Source: Verrucomicrobiota bacterium
GTDB lineage: Bacteria; Verrucomicrobiota; Verrucomicrobiia; Limisphaerales; Pedosphaeraceae
DNA: 64,000 bases
Reading direction: 5' to 3'
NCBI GenBank assembly: GCA_021325145.1
Contig: JAJPHR010000108.1
Span: 62,001-126,000, forward strand
The stretch's first letter is position 1. The number at the start of each line of letters is the position of its first letter. A program made the translations under genes and the position numbers. Positions 26,755 through 35,675 of the stretch are shown here, in pieces. The notes beneath the pieces are model-generated. The model ran no database searches. It was not told where the DNA came from and saw nothing but the letters and a program-made list of their open reading frames with translations.

Positions 26755-28569
26755 TTGTCTGCTTATGACTCCAACGCCAAAACCGATAGCGCAAACCGGT
26801 TCAACCACCTGCGGCGCGCGCTGGGTTTCGCCTTCCCGTATCGCCGGGCGGCGCTGGGTATCCTGGGCATCACTTTGTTGTTGGGCGGCTTAAATGCCGT
26901 TGAGCCGCTGATACTTAAAGGCATTTTCGATAATCTATCCGCGAATCGCTCGGCTCAACTCCTGCTGATCGGCATTGGAATTCTTCTCGGGGTGGGGGTG
27001 TTTCGCGCCGCGGCCACGGCGCTGACGAACTGGATGACCTGGCATATGCGCCTCGGCCTCCACCACGGGCTGCTGGAAAAACTGGTGGAAAGACTTCATC
27101 GCATGCCGTTGAATTTTCACCGCATGGAAGGCGTGGGCGCCGTGATGACCAAACTGGATCGCAGCATCCAGGGTTTCGTGGGTGCGGTTAACCAGATTCT
27201 GCTGAATGTTTTCCCGGCCATTCTGTATTTGGCAATTTCGCTGTTCATCATGCTGCGGCTTAACTGGCAGTTGGCCCTGATCGTGGTCTGTTTTCTGCCG
27301 CTTCCGGCGCTCATTGCCGCCTGGGCCGGCCCGGAACAACGCCGTCGCGAACGCACGCTTCTCGACCAATGGTCTAAAATCTATTCCCGTTTCAACGAAG
27401 TCCTCTCCGGCATTGTCACTGTTCGCAGTTTTTCCATGGAAGACACGGAAAAGACGCGCTTCCTTCGGGACGTGCATCAGGCCAACCAGGTCGTGATTCG
27501 CGGCGTGGGGATTGACTCCGGGCTGGAAGCGGCCACGAACATGGTCGTCACGCTGGCTCGCATCACCGCCATCGGCTTCGGAGGAATGCTCATCCTTCAG
27601 GGCAAGAGCAGCATGGGCACGCTGGTGGCATTCCTCGGCTATGTCGGCGGATTTTTTGGCCCCGTGCAAGGCTTGAGCTCCATGTATCAGACCTTGCAAC
27701 GCGCTTACGTTTCCCTGGAGGAGATTTTCAATATCCTCGACATGCAGGAACATCTGGGCGATGCGCCCAATGCGAAGGAACTGGGCCGCATCCATGGCGA
27801 AGTCCATTTTCAGGGCGTAAAGTTCCGCTACGACCAGCACTCGCCAACCCTGTTGCACGGCATCGATTTGAAAGTGAACCCGGGCGAAACCGTGGCCATC
27901 GTGGGCCCCAGCGGGGCGGGGAAAACCACCTTGATGGCCTTGTTGATGCGGTTCTACGATCCGGATGAGGGGAGCATTCACCTCGACGGCCAGGATTTGC
28001 GGGCCTTGAAGCAACGTTCGTTGCGACAAAATATCGGCACGGTATTGCAGGACCCGCTCTTGTTCAACGATTCCGTCCGCAACAATATTGCCTACGGCCG
28101 GCCGGACGCCGCCCTGGCGGAAGTTGAAGCTGCCGCGCGCGCCGCCAATGCCCATGAATTCATCACCCGCCTGCCGGAAGGCTACGAAACCATGGTGGGC
28201 GAGCGTGGCAGCCGCCTTTCCGTGGGCGAACGCCAGCGGGTGACCATCGCGCGCATGCTCTTGAAAAATCCTCCCATCCTCGTGCTCGACGAAGCCACCT
28301 CGTCGCTCGATGCCGAATCGGAGGGTCTGGTGCAGGCCGCCTTGGAACGATTGATGAAAGGGCGGACAACTTTCGTGATTGCTCACCGGCTTTCCACCGT
28401 GGTCAATGCGGACCGCATCATCGTGCTCAAGCACGGACGCATCATCGAATCCGGCGCTCACTGGGAATTATTGCGGTCCGGCGGGTACTACGCTTCCCTG
28501 GTGTTGCGCCAGACCAACGGGCTGATTCGCAATGCCGGAGAAAATCTCCAAGCCGCCTCCGCCGCATAG
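26755..28569 (+). CDS. MsbA-type ABC exporter (fused permease-ATPase)
   Basis: Half-transporter of 604 aa, likely active as a homodimer that flips a lipid-linked or amphipathic product. The N-terminal half has six predicted membrane helices. The ATPase has Walker A GPSGAGKTT, Q-loop TVLQDPLLF, signature RLSVGERQRV, Walker B ILVLDEATSSLD and H-loop IAHRLST. The signature reads LSVGE where LSGGQ is normal. The only starts in this frame before the first helix are TTG 26755 and CTG 26752, as a stop lies at 26746, and no clear ribosome site is seen. Its place after the sugar cassette suggests it exports the product. Confidence 0.9.
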   Translation: MSAYDSNAKTDSANRFNHLRRALGFAFPYRRAALGILGITLLLGGLNAVEPLILKGIFDNLSANRSAQLLLIGIGILLGVGVFRAAATALTNWMTWHMRLGLHHGLLEKLVERLHRMPLNFHRMEGVGAVMTKLDRSIQGFVGAVNQILLNVFPAILYLAISLFIMLRLNWQLALIVVCFLPLPALIAAWAGPEQRRRERTLLDQWSKIYSRFNEVLSGIVTVRSFSMEDTEKTRFLRDVHQANQVVIRGVGIDSGLEAATNMVVTLARITAIGFGGMLILQGKSSMGTLVAFLGYVGGFFGPVQGLSSMYQTLQRAYVSLEEIFNILDMQEHLGDAPNAKELGRIHGEVHFQGVKFRYDQHSPTLLHGIDLKVNPGETVAIVGPSGAGKTTLMALLMRFYDPDEGSIHLDGQDLRALKQRSLRQNIGTVLQDPLLFNDSVRNNIAYGRPDAALAEVEAAARAANAHEFITRLPEGYETMVGERGSRLSVGERQRVTIARMLLKNPPILVLDEATSSLDAESEGLVQAALERLMKGRTTFVIAHRLSTVVNADRIIVLKHGRIIESGAHWELLRSGGYYASLVLRQTNGLIRNAGENLQAASAA

Positions 28570-28752
28570 CATTTTGACGGCCGCCGTCTCTAATCGTTTC
28601 CAGTTGGAAACTGCGCTGTTCCTCGTACAGCTCTTCCAGTCGCGGAGCGACGCTTGCTTTGTTCCGAACAGTCAGCAGCGCCTTGCCGGCTTGCCTCAAT
28701 TAAGTTCCAAAATGCGTCGCGATTCATATCCAGCGCCGTGTGACTTTATTCA

Positions 28753-30576
28753 TCACCTTTTTCCCACCTGCAATTTGGCCCGGGCGAACAGTTCCATTAA
28801 TTGCGCGCGGTCCGCCTTTTGATACCGTTCCGGGAGGTAACGCCGGTCGGAACAGGACAACACCGCATCCAATTCCTGCAACGCCAGCAGGTTCGGATCA
28901 AGCGGATCGATGAACGAAGTAACCGCCTCCTCCAAATCCGCGAGCTGCACATCCTCGTCGCGCTTCGCCAGCACCGCCCGCTCCTTCGCGCGAATCAGAA
29001 TCGATTCGACATCGCTGCCGGTCAACGGCCGCGCGCCCAGGTTTTCACAAATGTATTTTTTGATCGCGTCGTCGAGCTTGATTTTTTTGACCCGCGCCAC
29101 GGTGTTGAACAATTCGAGCACGTCATCCGGTCCCTGTGCCGGAAAAAGTGGAACGCACAATCCAAAACGTCCCTGGCGTTTCATGTCGATCGCCAACAGA
29201 TCGGGCCGTGAAGTCATCGCCACCCACAATTCCCGCCCGCGCAACGTGGAATCGCCAATGTGCGCCGCAAACGCCGCGAATACCCGTCCGGACACGCCGC
29301 CGTCATCGTCCCCGCCTTCCCGTGAACCGAACACCGCGTCCGCTTCGTCCACCACCACGATCACCGGCCCAAGCGCGCGGATGGTCATTAGGATCCGCAT
29401 TTGCTGGCGCTCCGTATCGCCCACCCATTTTGACCGGAACTCCGCCATCTCCATCACAGGCAGCGCGCACTCGCTCGCAAAGCAATCGATCAGGAACGAT
29501 TTCCCGACGCCCACCCGTCCCGGCACGAGGATGCCGCGTTCCAGCACCTCGGTTTTGTTGTTTTTGATCAGCCACGCCAATTCGCGCAGTTTCTGCTTAG
29601 CCGCCGTGTGGGTGGCGACGCGGTCAAGGCTCACGTCCGGTTTTGGGTCCTTGAACCGGACCAGGCCCTGGCAATATTCCTCGATCAACCGTTTTTTGCC
29701 AATGGCGACATGTTCCGCCGACAGACGAATGCCGTTTCGCACCGCCTCCGCCAGCAGGTGCTGGATGCGCAATAAATTCAGCCCGGCTGTTCGCGGCACC
29801 AGGTCCGTTGCGGAAAAATCGCTCCACTCGGAGATCGCCTTTCCGCCCGCCAGCGTCTCCACCCAGCCCGATTGCAAAAAGCGCAGCCGGTCCTCGCCAT
29901 CCGGCAAGTCGATCCGAACCTGCGCCACGTGCGGATTTTGCAGCAAGTCCGCGTGCAGCTTGGAAGCCGACTCCGTGACCAGCAACACGCCCACATCCAT
30001 TTGCCGCATAGCCGGGGAGGCGGCCCATTTGAGCATCGTCACCAAATTCATCCGCTCTTCGACACTCGCGCCGGCTTCCTCCGCGGGCGGAATCAGCTTC
30101 TCGGGAAAATCGATGATGAGCGTAATGCCCCGCCAGCCGTTTTTCTCCTCGGTCATCCGCGCAAAAAACCGCCGCAGCAACGGTCCCAATCGAATCAAGT
30201 CTCGCGGCGGGCCCTGTTGATGAAAACTCGTGTTCTCCACCTCGTCATAAACCTCGAGCCATTCAAAAAACTTCTTCTGCATCTCCCCCGAGCCGAACGT
30301 CAAGCCGTCCCCGATGTCGTAAAAGAGCAGGTATTCACGCTCTGGAAAAAAGCGCTGGGCAAGAAACGTTTTCAACGGCACGTAGGAAACCGTTTTCCCG
30401 CACTGCACCGGGAAAACGTCGAAAATGTTTCCATGGAGCACAAACAGCGAATACGTCCCGCTATTCCAGCGCCGCGCCAGTTCGATGCCCCAGCCTCGCA
30501 ACGGCAGCCGCCCGGGCGCAGCCGGGTCGGTCTTTGTTGCCATGGGGATCGTGCTGGATTCGGGTGCTGTGTTCAT
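28753..30576 (-). CDS. AAA+ ATPase, Ycf46-like, with degenerate first domain
   Basis: A 607-aa protein. Residues about 30-300 look like a AAA-type domain without a P-loop (LFVLHGNIFDVF, then ITLIIDFPEKLIPPAEE as a degenerate Walker B-like strand). The active AAA+ domain has Walker A GRVGVGKS (353-360), Walker B VIVVVDEADAVFG (405-417), sensor ELWVAMTSRP and arginine-finger region DMKRQGRFG, followed by a lid helix bundle. This two-part plan resembles cyanobacterial Ycf46 ATPases. It is the last gene of a minus-strand cluster with PspA-like and VWA proteins and may remodel those partners. Confidence 0.88.
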   Translation of the reverse strand: MNTAPESSTIPMATKTDPAAPGRLPLRGWGIELARRWNSGTYSLFVLHGNIFDVFPVQCGKTVSYVPLKTFLAQRFFPEREYLLFYDIGDGLTFGSGEMQKKFFEWLEVYDEVENTSFHQQGPPRDLIRLGPLLRRFFARMTEEKNGWRGITLIIDFPEKLIPPAEEAGASVEERMNLVTMLKWAASPAMRQMDVGVLLVTESASKLHADLLQNPHVAQVRIDLPDGEDRLRFLQSGWVETLAGGKAISEWSDFSATDLVPRTAGLNLLRIQHLLAEAVRNGIRLSAEHVAIGKKRLIEEYCQGLVRFKDPKPDVSLDRVATHTAAKQKLRELAWLIKNNKTEVLERGILVPGRVGVGKSFLIDCFASECALPVMEMAEFRSKWVGDTERQQMRILMTIRALGPVIVVVDEADAVFGSREGGDDDGGVSGRVFAAFAAHIGDSTLRGRELWVAMTSRPDLLAIDMKRQGRFGLCVPLFPAQGPDDVLELFNTVARVKKIKLDDAIKKYICENLGARPLTGSDVESILIRAKERAVLAKRDEDVQLADLEEAVTSFIDPLDPNLLALQELDAVLSCSDRRYLPERYQKADRAQLMELFARAKLQVGKR

Positions 30577-30582
30577 ATTTTA

Positions 30583-30655
30583 GTCGTTCTCGTCCTCGCC
30601 GTCGTTCTCGGTTTGTGTCCCAGATCCGGAGTGAAGACCGAGAACGAAGGCTTCA
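30583..30655. repeat. GA/TC-rich extragenic palindrome (family C)
   Basis: CGTTCTCGGT (30603-30612) pairs perfectly with ACCGAGAACG (30637-30646). It belongs to a group of GAGAACGAGGACG-type repeats also seen at 33799-33892 and 55880-55945. Confidence 0.6.
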
Positions 30656-30663
30656 TAAGGTAA

Positions 30664-31620
30664 TCAATTCCTCCGCCCACCTTGCGGCAACCGTTGCGTC
30701 CGTTTGCCCTGGTCAATAACGGGCGGCGGGACGTTCGTGTTGTAACCCACGCGCATTTCAGTTGCGGGCATGTCACCCACCAAATCCTTGAACTCGTCCA
30801 TTTCCGCAATCCATTTGTTCGTCTGGTCGAGATGTTCGACCGTCGCATCGATCCGGGCGGTCAGACTCTCGGCATTCTTCATGGCCACGGCATCCGCCCG
30901 GATCAGTTTCACCTGCTGGTCCAGCCGTTCCTCCTCTGACACCACAAACGCCAGGTTATCCTGCGACTCCGCAATCCGCTCCTGGCGCTTCTTCAACACC
31001 TCCAGCCGTTCGAGCCGCGACCCCAAATAGCGCTGCTTCGTTTCCAACGACGGGTTCGGTCCTTTGGCCTTCATGGCCTCGAGTTCGGCCGAAAGCCGGG
31101 TTACTTCCGCGTTCGCATCGCTGAGCACGCGCGGGAGGTCCTCCCGCTGTTCCGTTTCCAGGAAGCGATCCAATGACTCCTCGATGCTCAACAATCGCAG
31201 GTAGGTCCACATTAACTCATCCAGCTTGCGTAATCGTGGGTCGTTGTTGGCGTTCGATGCCATCATTGGGTTCTCCGCGCTGGCGCTTTCAATGTCATGG
31301 CAGACCTGGGCCAGGATTTGGTATCGGCGGCGGCGCTCCGAGGACAATCCGGCCAGCAGCGCGTCGCGCCGTTTCTGGAACTCCGCCACCCGCGCGAGTT
31401 CCGCGGCTCGTTTCACCGCGTCGTATCGCCCATCCACCCAGTGCCGGAAAAACGCCATGTCCGGCATGTGCACCCACCCGACCGCATAAAGCGTCGCGCC
31501 GACGATCAAAGGCAGGGCTGCGCCGCTGATGATTCCGACTCCCAGCGTCAGCAATCCCAGCGCGGCATGGTGCGGGCTTTTAAGAAACTCCGCCCGATAA
31601 TTTGGCGCCTGCTCGTCCAT
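30664..31620 (-). CDS. Membrane-anchored coiled-coil protein of the PspA/VWA locus
   Basis: I recognise no named family. The 318-aa protein has two adjacent hydrophobic segments near the N-terminus (AALGLLTLGVGIISGAALPL and IVGATLYAVGWVHM). A long Glu/Arg-rich region from about residue 65 to 280 follows, with heptad-like helices such as EVTRLSAELEAMKAKG and RLERLEVLKKRQERIAESQ. The C-terminal 25 residues are basic and Pro/Gln-rich. The plan is reminiscent of XpaC- or TelA-type partners in toxic-anion and PSP-like loci, but that is a comparison of architecture only. It lies between the ABC ATPase and AAA+ genes, suggesting a membrane scaffold for the machine. Confidence 0.75.
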   Translation of the reverse strand: MDEQAPNYRAEFLKSPHHAALGLLTLGVGIISGAALPLIVGATLYAVGWVHMPDMAFFRHWVDGRYDAVKRAAELARVAEFQKRRDALLAGLSSERRRRYQILAQVCHDIESASAENPMMASNANNDPRLRKLDELMWTYLRLLSIEESLDRFLETEQREDLPRVLSDANAEVTRLSAELEAMKAKGPNPSLETKQRYLGSRLERLEVLKKRQERIAESQDNLAFVVSEEERLDQQVKLIRADAVAMKNAESLTARIDATVEHLDQTNKWIAEMDEFKDLVGDMPATEMRVGYNTNVPPPVIDQGKRTQRLPQGGRRN

Positions 31621-31654
31621 AACGTGCCCAGTCCGGCAGGGAAACTACCCTGCC

Positions 31655-31846
31655 AGCAGGGAAACACCAAACACCAAAAACCAAGGTTCAGAAAGCATTC
31701 AAGCTCCAAGCCGGACAAAATCCCCTGAAGCGAATTCACGCGGGCTGCACGAAGCCGCCTCGTTCCCCATTACCGCCGATAACCACACTCTTGAAGTTTG
31801 GAATTTGGAGTTTTTCCGGTGCCTGGTGTTTGGTTTTTGGTGTTTC
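31655..31846. repeat. Inverted CAAACACCAA / TTGGTGTTTGG repeat (family D)
   Basis: The left part GGGAAACACCAAACACCAAA and the right part (GTGTTTGGTTTTTGGTGTTTC, up to about 31846) are partial reverse complements around a spacer of about 110 bp. The same words recur at 48694-48770 and 59140-59262. The region between the ATPase and the coiled-coil gene holds no supported gene. Confidence 0.55.
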
Positions 31847-32773
31847 TTATTTCGGTTTCGTTCCCGTCGCCGTCGGCGTTTCTTCCTCCAATCGCCGCAG
31901 CAAATTCTGCGTAAACTCGATGAACCAAGGCTGGCGACGCGCTACTTCGGGCGGCGCGTCCGGGCGCGGAACCTGAATGATTTCCACCAACCGTCCCGGC
32001 TTGTCCGCCATCAAAAACACCCGGTCCCCCAGGTAAACTGCTTCCTCGACTGAATGCGTCACCAGAAAAACCGTTTCCTCGCGTTCCTTCCAAAGCTGGA
32101 TCAATAACTCCTGCATTCGCAACCGAATCCGCGGGTCGAGTGCGCCGAACGGCTCGTCCATCAACAGAATCTTGGGCTCCAGTATCAGCGTGGCGGCGAT
32201 CGATACCCGCTGCTGCATGCCCCCGGACAACTCCGAGGGATACTTGTCCTCCGCGCCCTCGAGGCCGACCTTCTTCACCCACTCGCAAGCCCGCGCCAAC
32301 CGCTCCTTGCGCGCCACGTCCCTCAACTTCAAGCCGAACGCGATGTTCTCCAGGACCGTCAGATTTGGGAGCAGCGAGTATTTCTGGTCCACCAACCCGC
32401 GATCAGAGCCGGGCGATTCCACGGGCCGGTCGAACACGCGCACCTCCCCCGTGGTTGGCGGAAAATGTGGATGCAAGCCCGCTATGATCCGCAGCAAAGT
32501 GGATTTGCCGCAACCCGAAGGGCCAACCACCGCCACCAACTCACCGACGTTAGGCAGATCTTCCACCACGAAATTCACGTTCTCCAATGCCAGCTTTGCC
32601 TTTGGCCCGTCGCCGAACGACTTCGTCACGTTGCGGAACGAAACCAGCTCCGGCAGTTTCTTCGGCGCAGCCGGATCCGCAGGCGATGGCGTTGCCGCCG
32701 CTGTCGCTTGGGCCGCGGACTCCTTGGGAGCTGGCTCGCCCGTCGCTTCCTTGTGATGGGGTGCGGTCTCCAT
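31847..32773 (-). CDS. NitT/TauT-type ABC transporter ATPase
   Basis: Importer ATPase of 308 aa. Residues 1-50 are an Ala/Pro-rich extension not usual in SsuB/TauB proteins. The core has Walker A GPSGCGKSTL, signature LSGGMQQRVSIAATL, Walker B ILLMDEPFGALD and H-loop VTHSVEEAVYLGDRVFLM. It follows the permease by 6 bp and serves the same complex as the substrate-binding/OmpA protein. In ordinary sulfonate, nitrate or pyrimidine importers the three genes stand alone; here they are embedded in a PspA/VWA/AAA+ cluster, so transport may be coupled to envelope sensing. Confidence 0.9.
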   Translation of the reverse strand: METAPHHKEATGEPAPKESAAQATAAATPSPADPAAPKKLPELVSFRNVTKSFGDGPKAKLALENVNFVVEDLPNVGELVAVVGPSGCGKSTLLRIIAGLHPHFPPTTGEVRVFDRPVESPGSDRGLVDQKYSLLPNLTVLENIAFGLKLRDVARKERLARACEWVKKVGLEGAEDKYPSELSGGMQQRVSIAATLILEPKILLMDEPFGALDPRIRLRMQELLIQLWKEREETVFLVTHSVEEAVYLGDRVFLMADKPGRLVEIIQVPRPDAPPEVARRQPWFIEFTQNLLRRLEEETPTATGTKPK

Positions 32774-32779
32774 GTGAAA

Positions 32780-33769
32780 TTATTTTCGCAGGTACGGGAA
32801 GAGCAAACGTCCGCCCAGGCGCCAAAGCTGGTCGCACGCCACCGCGATCAGCACGATGACGAGAATGACCGCGAAGATGGCATTCGTATGCCCTCGCCGG
32901 TTCGAAATGTCGATCAAGTAACCCAGCCCGCGTTCCGCATTGACCACTTCCGCAAGAATGATCCAACCCCAGCCGACGCCATACACCGCGCGCAAATTAT
33001 CCCAAATGTCCGCCTGGGCAACGGGGAACAACACGTGCCGGACCAATTGCCATTGCGTTGCGCCCTTTGTCACCGCCACATCGAGGTATGCGGCCGGCAC
33101 TTTTGAAATCGACTTGATGACCATCGGCAGCAGCGCCACAAAGCAGCCGATGAACAGAAATCCGACTTTTTGCAACTCGCTCAGTCCAAACCAAGCCAGC
33201 GTCAACGGAACGAACACCACAATCGGCACATAAGCGCCAATCAGTGCCAGCGGCCGGAAGAAGGCTGACATGGGCGGAAACGAGGCCATGTAAATGCCCA
33301 AAGGCAGCGCCACGATGACTGCGAGCGAGAAACCCAGCGTGACGCGCGTAAAGGACACCAGGGCGCTGCGCACCAATCCTTGTTGAAAATGCAAGTTGGG
33401 AAACGCCTGCAAGACTTCGAGCGGGCTGGGCAGGATCAGAGGCGGCAGCGCCCGGTCTTCCACTCGCGGCGCCTGGGTTGCGAACCACCACAGCCCCAGC
33501 ATCAAAACCACGAAGGCGATCGTCAACCCCAGCGCATTCTGTTCCGGCAGTTCGTGACGGACCCGCAGTTGCCACAGCCGCACCACCAGCGTCAGCAAGC
33601 CCGCAAAAATCAGCGCCACGAAAAAGAAGTCCAGCAACGATTCATATTGCTCCAGCAAGTGCCGCGCATGGATGAATCGTTTCAGCAGCTTGAGCGACAC
33701 CAGCGCGACCACAAAAAGGCCGGGCGCTATCAACTGCCGCAGCTTCTTTTTTGTAATGTCGCTGGGCAT
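32780..33769 (-). CDS. NitT/TauT-type ABC transporter permease
   Basis: Inner-membrane permease of 329 aa with about seven hydrophobic segments, longer than the usual 250-270 aa because of an N-terminal part with two extra helices (LIAPGLFVVALVSLKLLKRF and FFFVALIFAGLLTLVVRLW). The BPD_transp_1 coupling loop reads AAYLDVAVTKGATQWQLVRH with VLFPVAQADIWDNLRAVYGV, the EAA-like motif that docks on the ATPase. The ATPase gene starts 6 bp downstream and the binding-protein gene lies upstream. Confidence 0.9.
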   Translation of the reverse strand: MPSDITKKKLRQLIAPGLFVVALVSLKLLKRFIHARHLLEQYESLLDFFFVALIFAGLLTLVVRLWQLRVRHELPEQNALGLTIAFVVLMLGLWWFATQAPRVEDRALPPLILPSPLEVLQAFPNLHFQQGLVRSALVSFTRVTLGFSLAVIVALPLGIYMASFPPMSAFFRPLALIGAYVPIVVFVPLTLAWFGLSELQKVGFLFIGCFVALLPMVIKSISKVPAAYLDVAVTKGATQWQLVRHVLFPVAQADIWDNLRAVYGVGWGWIILAEVVNAERGLGYLIDISNRRGHTNAIFAVILVIVLIAVACDQLWRLGGRLLFPYLRK

Positions 33770-33798
33770 TAGCCAGGAAACAGTAAATGAGCAGCGCC

Positions 33799-33892
33799 CC
33801 TTTGTCCTCGTTCTCGCCCACGTCGTCGTCCCCGGTCCGCCTCCGCTCGAATGGAAATCGAGGACGAGAACAAGAACGAGGACGACAAAGAA
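33799..33892. repeat. GA/TC-rich extragenic palindrome (family C)
   Basis: CTTTGTCCTCGTTCTCG on the left and CGAGGACGAGAACAAGAACG plus AGGACGACAAAG on the right are near reverse complements. It fills the gap between the permease and substrate-binding genes. Confidence 0.6.
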
Positions 33893-33901
33893 CCCATCTG
33901 T

Positions 33902-35647
33902 TCAATCCTTCTCCAACGGAAACACTTTCACTTCCACCCTGCGGTTCCGCTTGTTGTGTTCGGGATTGCTCGGATCCGTCATCCCCGCCACGGGATTGTC
34001 CCAGCCGTTCCCGATTACCTTGAACTTGTTGGGATCGAATTTGTATTTGTCCAGAATCTTCCGGCGCACTGAGTCCGCGCGATCATAAGAGAGCTGCCGC
34101 ACCATGTCCGCCGGGACAATGCCCTTTCGGCTCGCGTCGGTGTTGCCCTCGATGACAATGTAGGCATTGCCGAAAGTTCCTGCCAGCTTGCCGATTTCTT
34201 CCAGCGTGGCGGGAATGGTGGTGTCATATTGCGTGTCGAGAGTGGACTCGTTCGGCTTGAAGGTAATGATAACCGACTTGGTCAGGATGTCGCCGGTGTC
34301 CGCTTCCGCGTTCTTGAAGGACGCGCCGGGCTTGAACGTCGGCTGCGAGAGATCCCGCACGTCCTTGTACTCCCCCGCCAGCTTCGACAGCACAGCCGCG
34401 GCCTTCACCTTGGCCGACGCCACGGGAGCCGAAATCGCGCCGAGAGATTGGTAGATGGTCGAGGCCCGATTCCACACCACTTCGAAGTTCGACGGATTCA
34501 ACGGGTCGAGGAAGAAATTCGAGTTCTCGCGGTAATTCGTCAGGTGCGCGTCTCCGTCCGCGACGCCGCCGTCCTTGCCGATCATGTTTTTGCAATCGTC
34601 CACCGGCAGGCCATACGCCTTGGACATTAATTGCGCCGCCGTCGGCACGTCCTTGCGCAGCATGTCCAGCCCATCGAAAATCCCGCGCACGAGGCCCATC
34701 ACCACATCGGGGTGATCGCGATAAAAGTCGTTCCGCACCGCCCAGACGTCGGCGATCAAATGATTGGCGCTGCCAGTGGTAACCACCAAGCGCGTGCCGG
34801 GCACCTCGCCGGAGACAGTATAAATATCCGGCGACCAGCCCACAAACGCGTCAAACGATTTGTCCTGCACAAAAATCTTGGCCGCTCCCGGCGCGTCAGC
34901 CGCCCATTTGAAATCCACTTCCGCCGGGTCGATGCCGGCATCGATCAGGAGCGACATGATCAGGTAATGGCTCGGAGAATTCTGCGCGAGCACCACCTTG
35001 CGCCGATGTCCACCCTTTGCGCGAAAATCGTTGATGTTGCGGATGTCGCCGCGCGCGACGATGCCGTCGCCGCCGCCGGACCAGTCGATTTGCTGGCAAA
35101 CCACCGGCACCGTGCGCGAGTCCTTCACCAACTCCGGCGAGAACAACGCGATCATGTCCAGCGTGCCCCAAAGCACATGGCTGTGGCCGCTCGCGAACAA
35201 GTCCCGCGCTTTGACCGGGTCATCCACAATCGCCAGATGAACGTAAAAACCATACTTCCGGTAGAAAACGCTCTCCTCGTTGGGTTCCAGTCCATTGTTG
35301 GCCACGATGATGGGCGCCCACCCCGGCCAGATGTTGATCGGAAACTCCACGACCATCTTGTCGTTCTTCATCTTCTTGTCGTAGTCGCTCACCCCGCTGA
35401 CCGCGGGAATGGACGATCCATCGACCAGGGACGCCACGTTCGTGCCGGCCAGGAGCTTGCTTGTGATGTCCGCCGCGGCGGGTGCGGTCGGCTTCTGCGC
35501 GTCGAGCGTTTTCTTCACCGCCGCGGTATCCACGGAAACGCTTGAAGGCGGGCTTGCGGGCGCAATCTTGTCCCACCACCGCCACACACCCAAACCAACC
35601 ACGGCCAGAATCAAGATCGTGACAACTATTTTTCCTCGTGCAGTCAT
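33902..35647 (-). CDS. ABC substrate-binding protein fused to OmpA-like peptidoglycan-binding domain
   Basis: A 581-aa two-domain protein. An N-terminal membrane anchor (IVVTILILAVVGLGVWRWW) without a clear cleavage site or lipobox is followed by a NMT1/TauA-like binding domain at about 95-400 (INIWPGWAPIIVANNGLEPN, DMIALFSPELVKDSRTV, GWSPDIYTVSGEVPGTRLVV). Residues about 455-578 form an OmpA/MotB-type domain: VIEGNTDASRKG, QLSYDRADSVRRKIL and NKRNRRVEVKVFP carry the Asp and Arg that bind diaminopimelate. It would tether an importer to both the inner membrane and the cell wall. The ligand is unknown. Confidence 0.9.
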   Translation of the reverse strand: MTARGKIVVTILILAVVGLGVWRWWDKIAPASPPSSVSVDTAAVKKTLDAQKPTAPAAADITSKLLAGTNVASLVDGSSIPAVSGVSDYDKKMKNDKMVVEFPINIWPGWAPIIVANNGLEPNEESVFYRKYGFYVHLAIVDDPVKARDLFASGHSHVLWGTLDMIALFSPELVKDSRTVPVVCQQIDWSGGGDGIVARGDIRNINDFRAKGGHRRKVVLAQNSPSHYLIMSLLIDAGIDPAEVDFKWAADAPGAAKIFVQDKSFDAFVGWSPDIYTVSGEVPGTRLVVTTGSANHLIADVWAVRNDFYRDHPDVVMGLVRGIFDGLDMLRKDVPTAAQLMSKAYGLPVDDCKNMIGKDGGVADGDAHLTNYRENSNFFLDPLNPSNFEVVWNRASTIYQSLGAISAPVASAKVKAAAVLSKLAGEYKDVRDLSQPTFKPGASFKNAEADTGDILTKSVIITFKPNESTLDTQYDTTIPATLEEIGKLAGTFGNAYIVIEGNTDASRKGIVPADMVRQLSYDRADSVRRKILDKYKFDPNKFKVIGNGWDNPVAGMTDPSNPEHNKRNRRVEVKVFPLEKD

Positions 35648-35675
35648 ATCGGGTTCTCCTTTGATGATGGATTAA

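Noticed and set aside
26935-28461. 508-codon minus-strand frame
   Set aside because: It mirrors the ABC exporter gene. Composition (His/Gln/Gly-rich) and lack of a ribosome site show it is a high-GC shadow.
28910-30220. 436-codon plus-strand frame
   Set aside because: It overlaps the AAA+ ATPase on the other strand and is Ser/Arg/Thr-rich with no motif.
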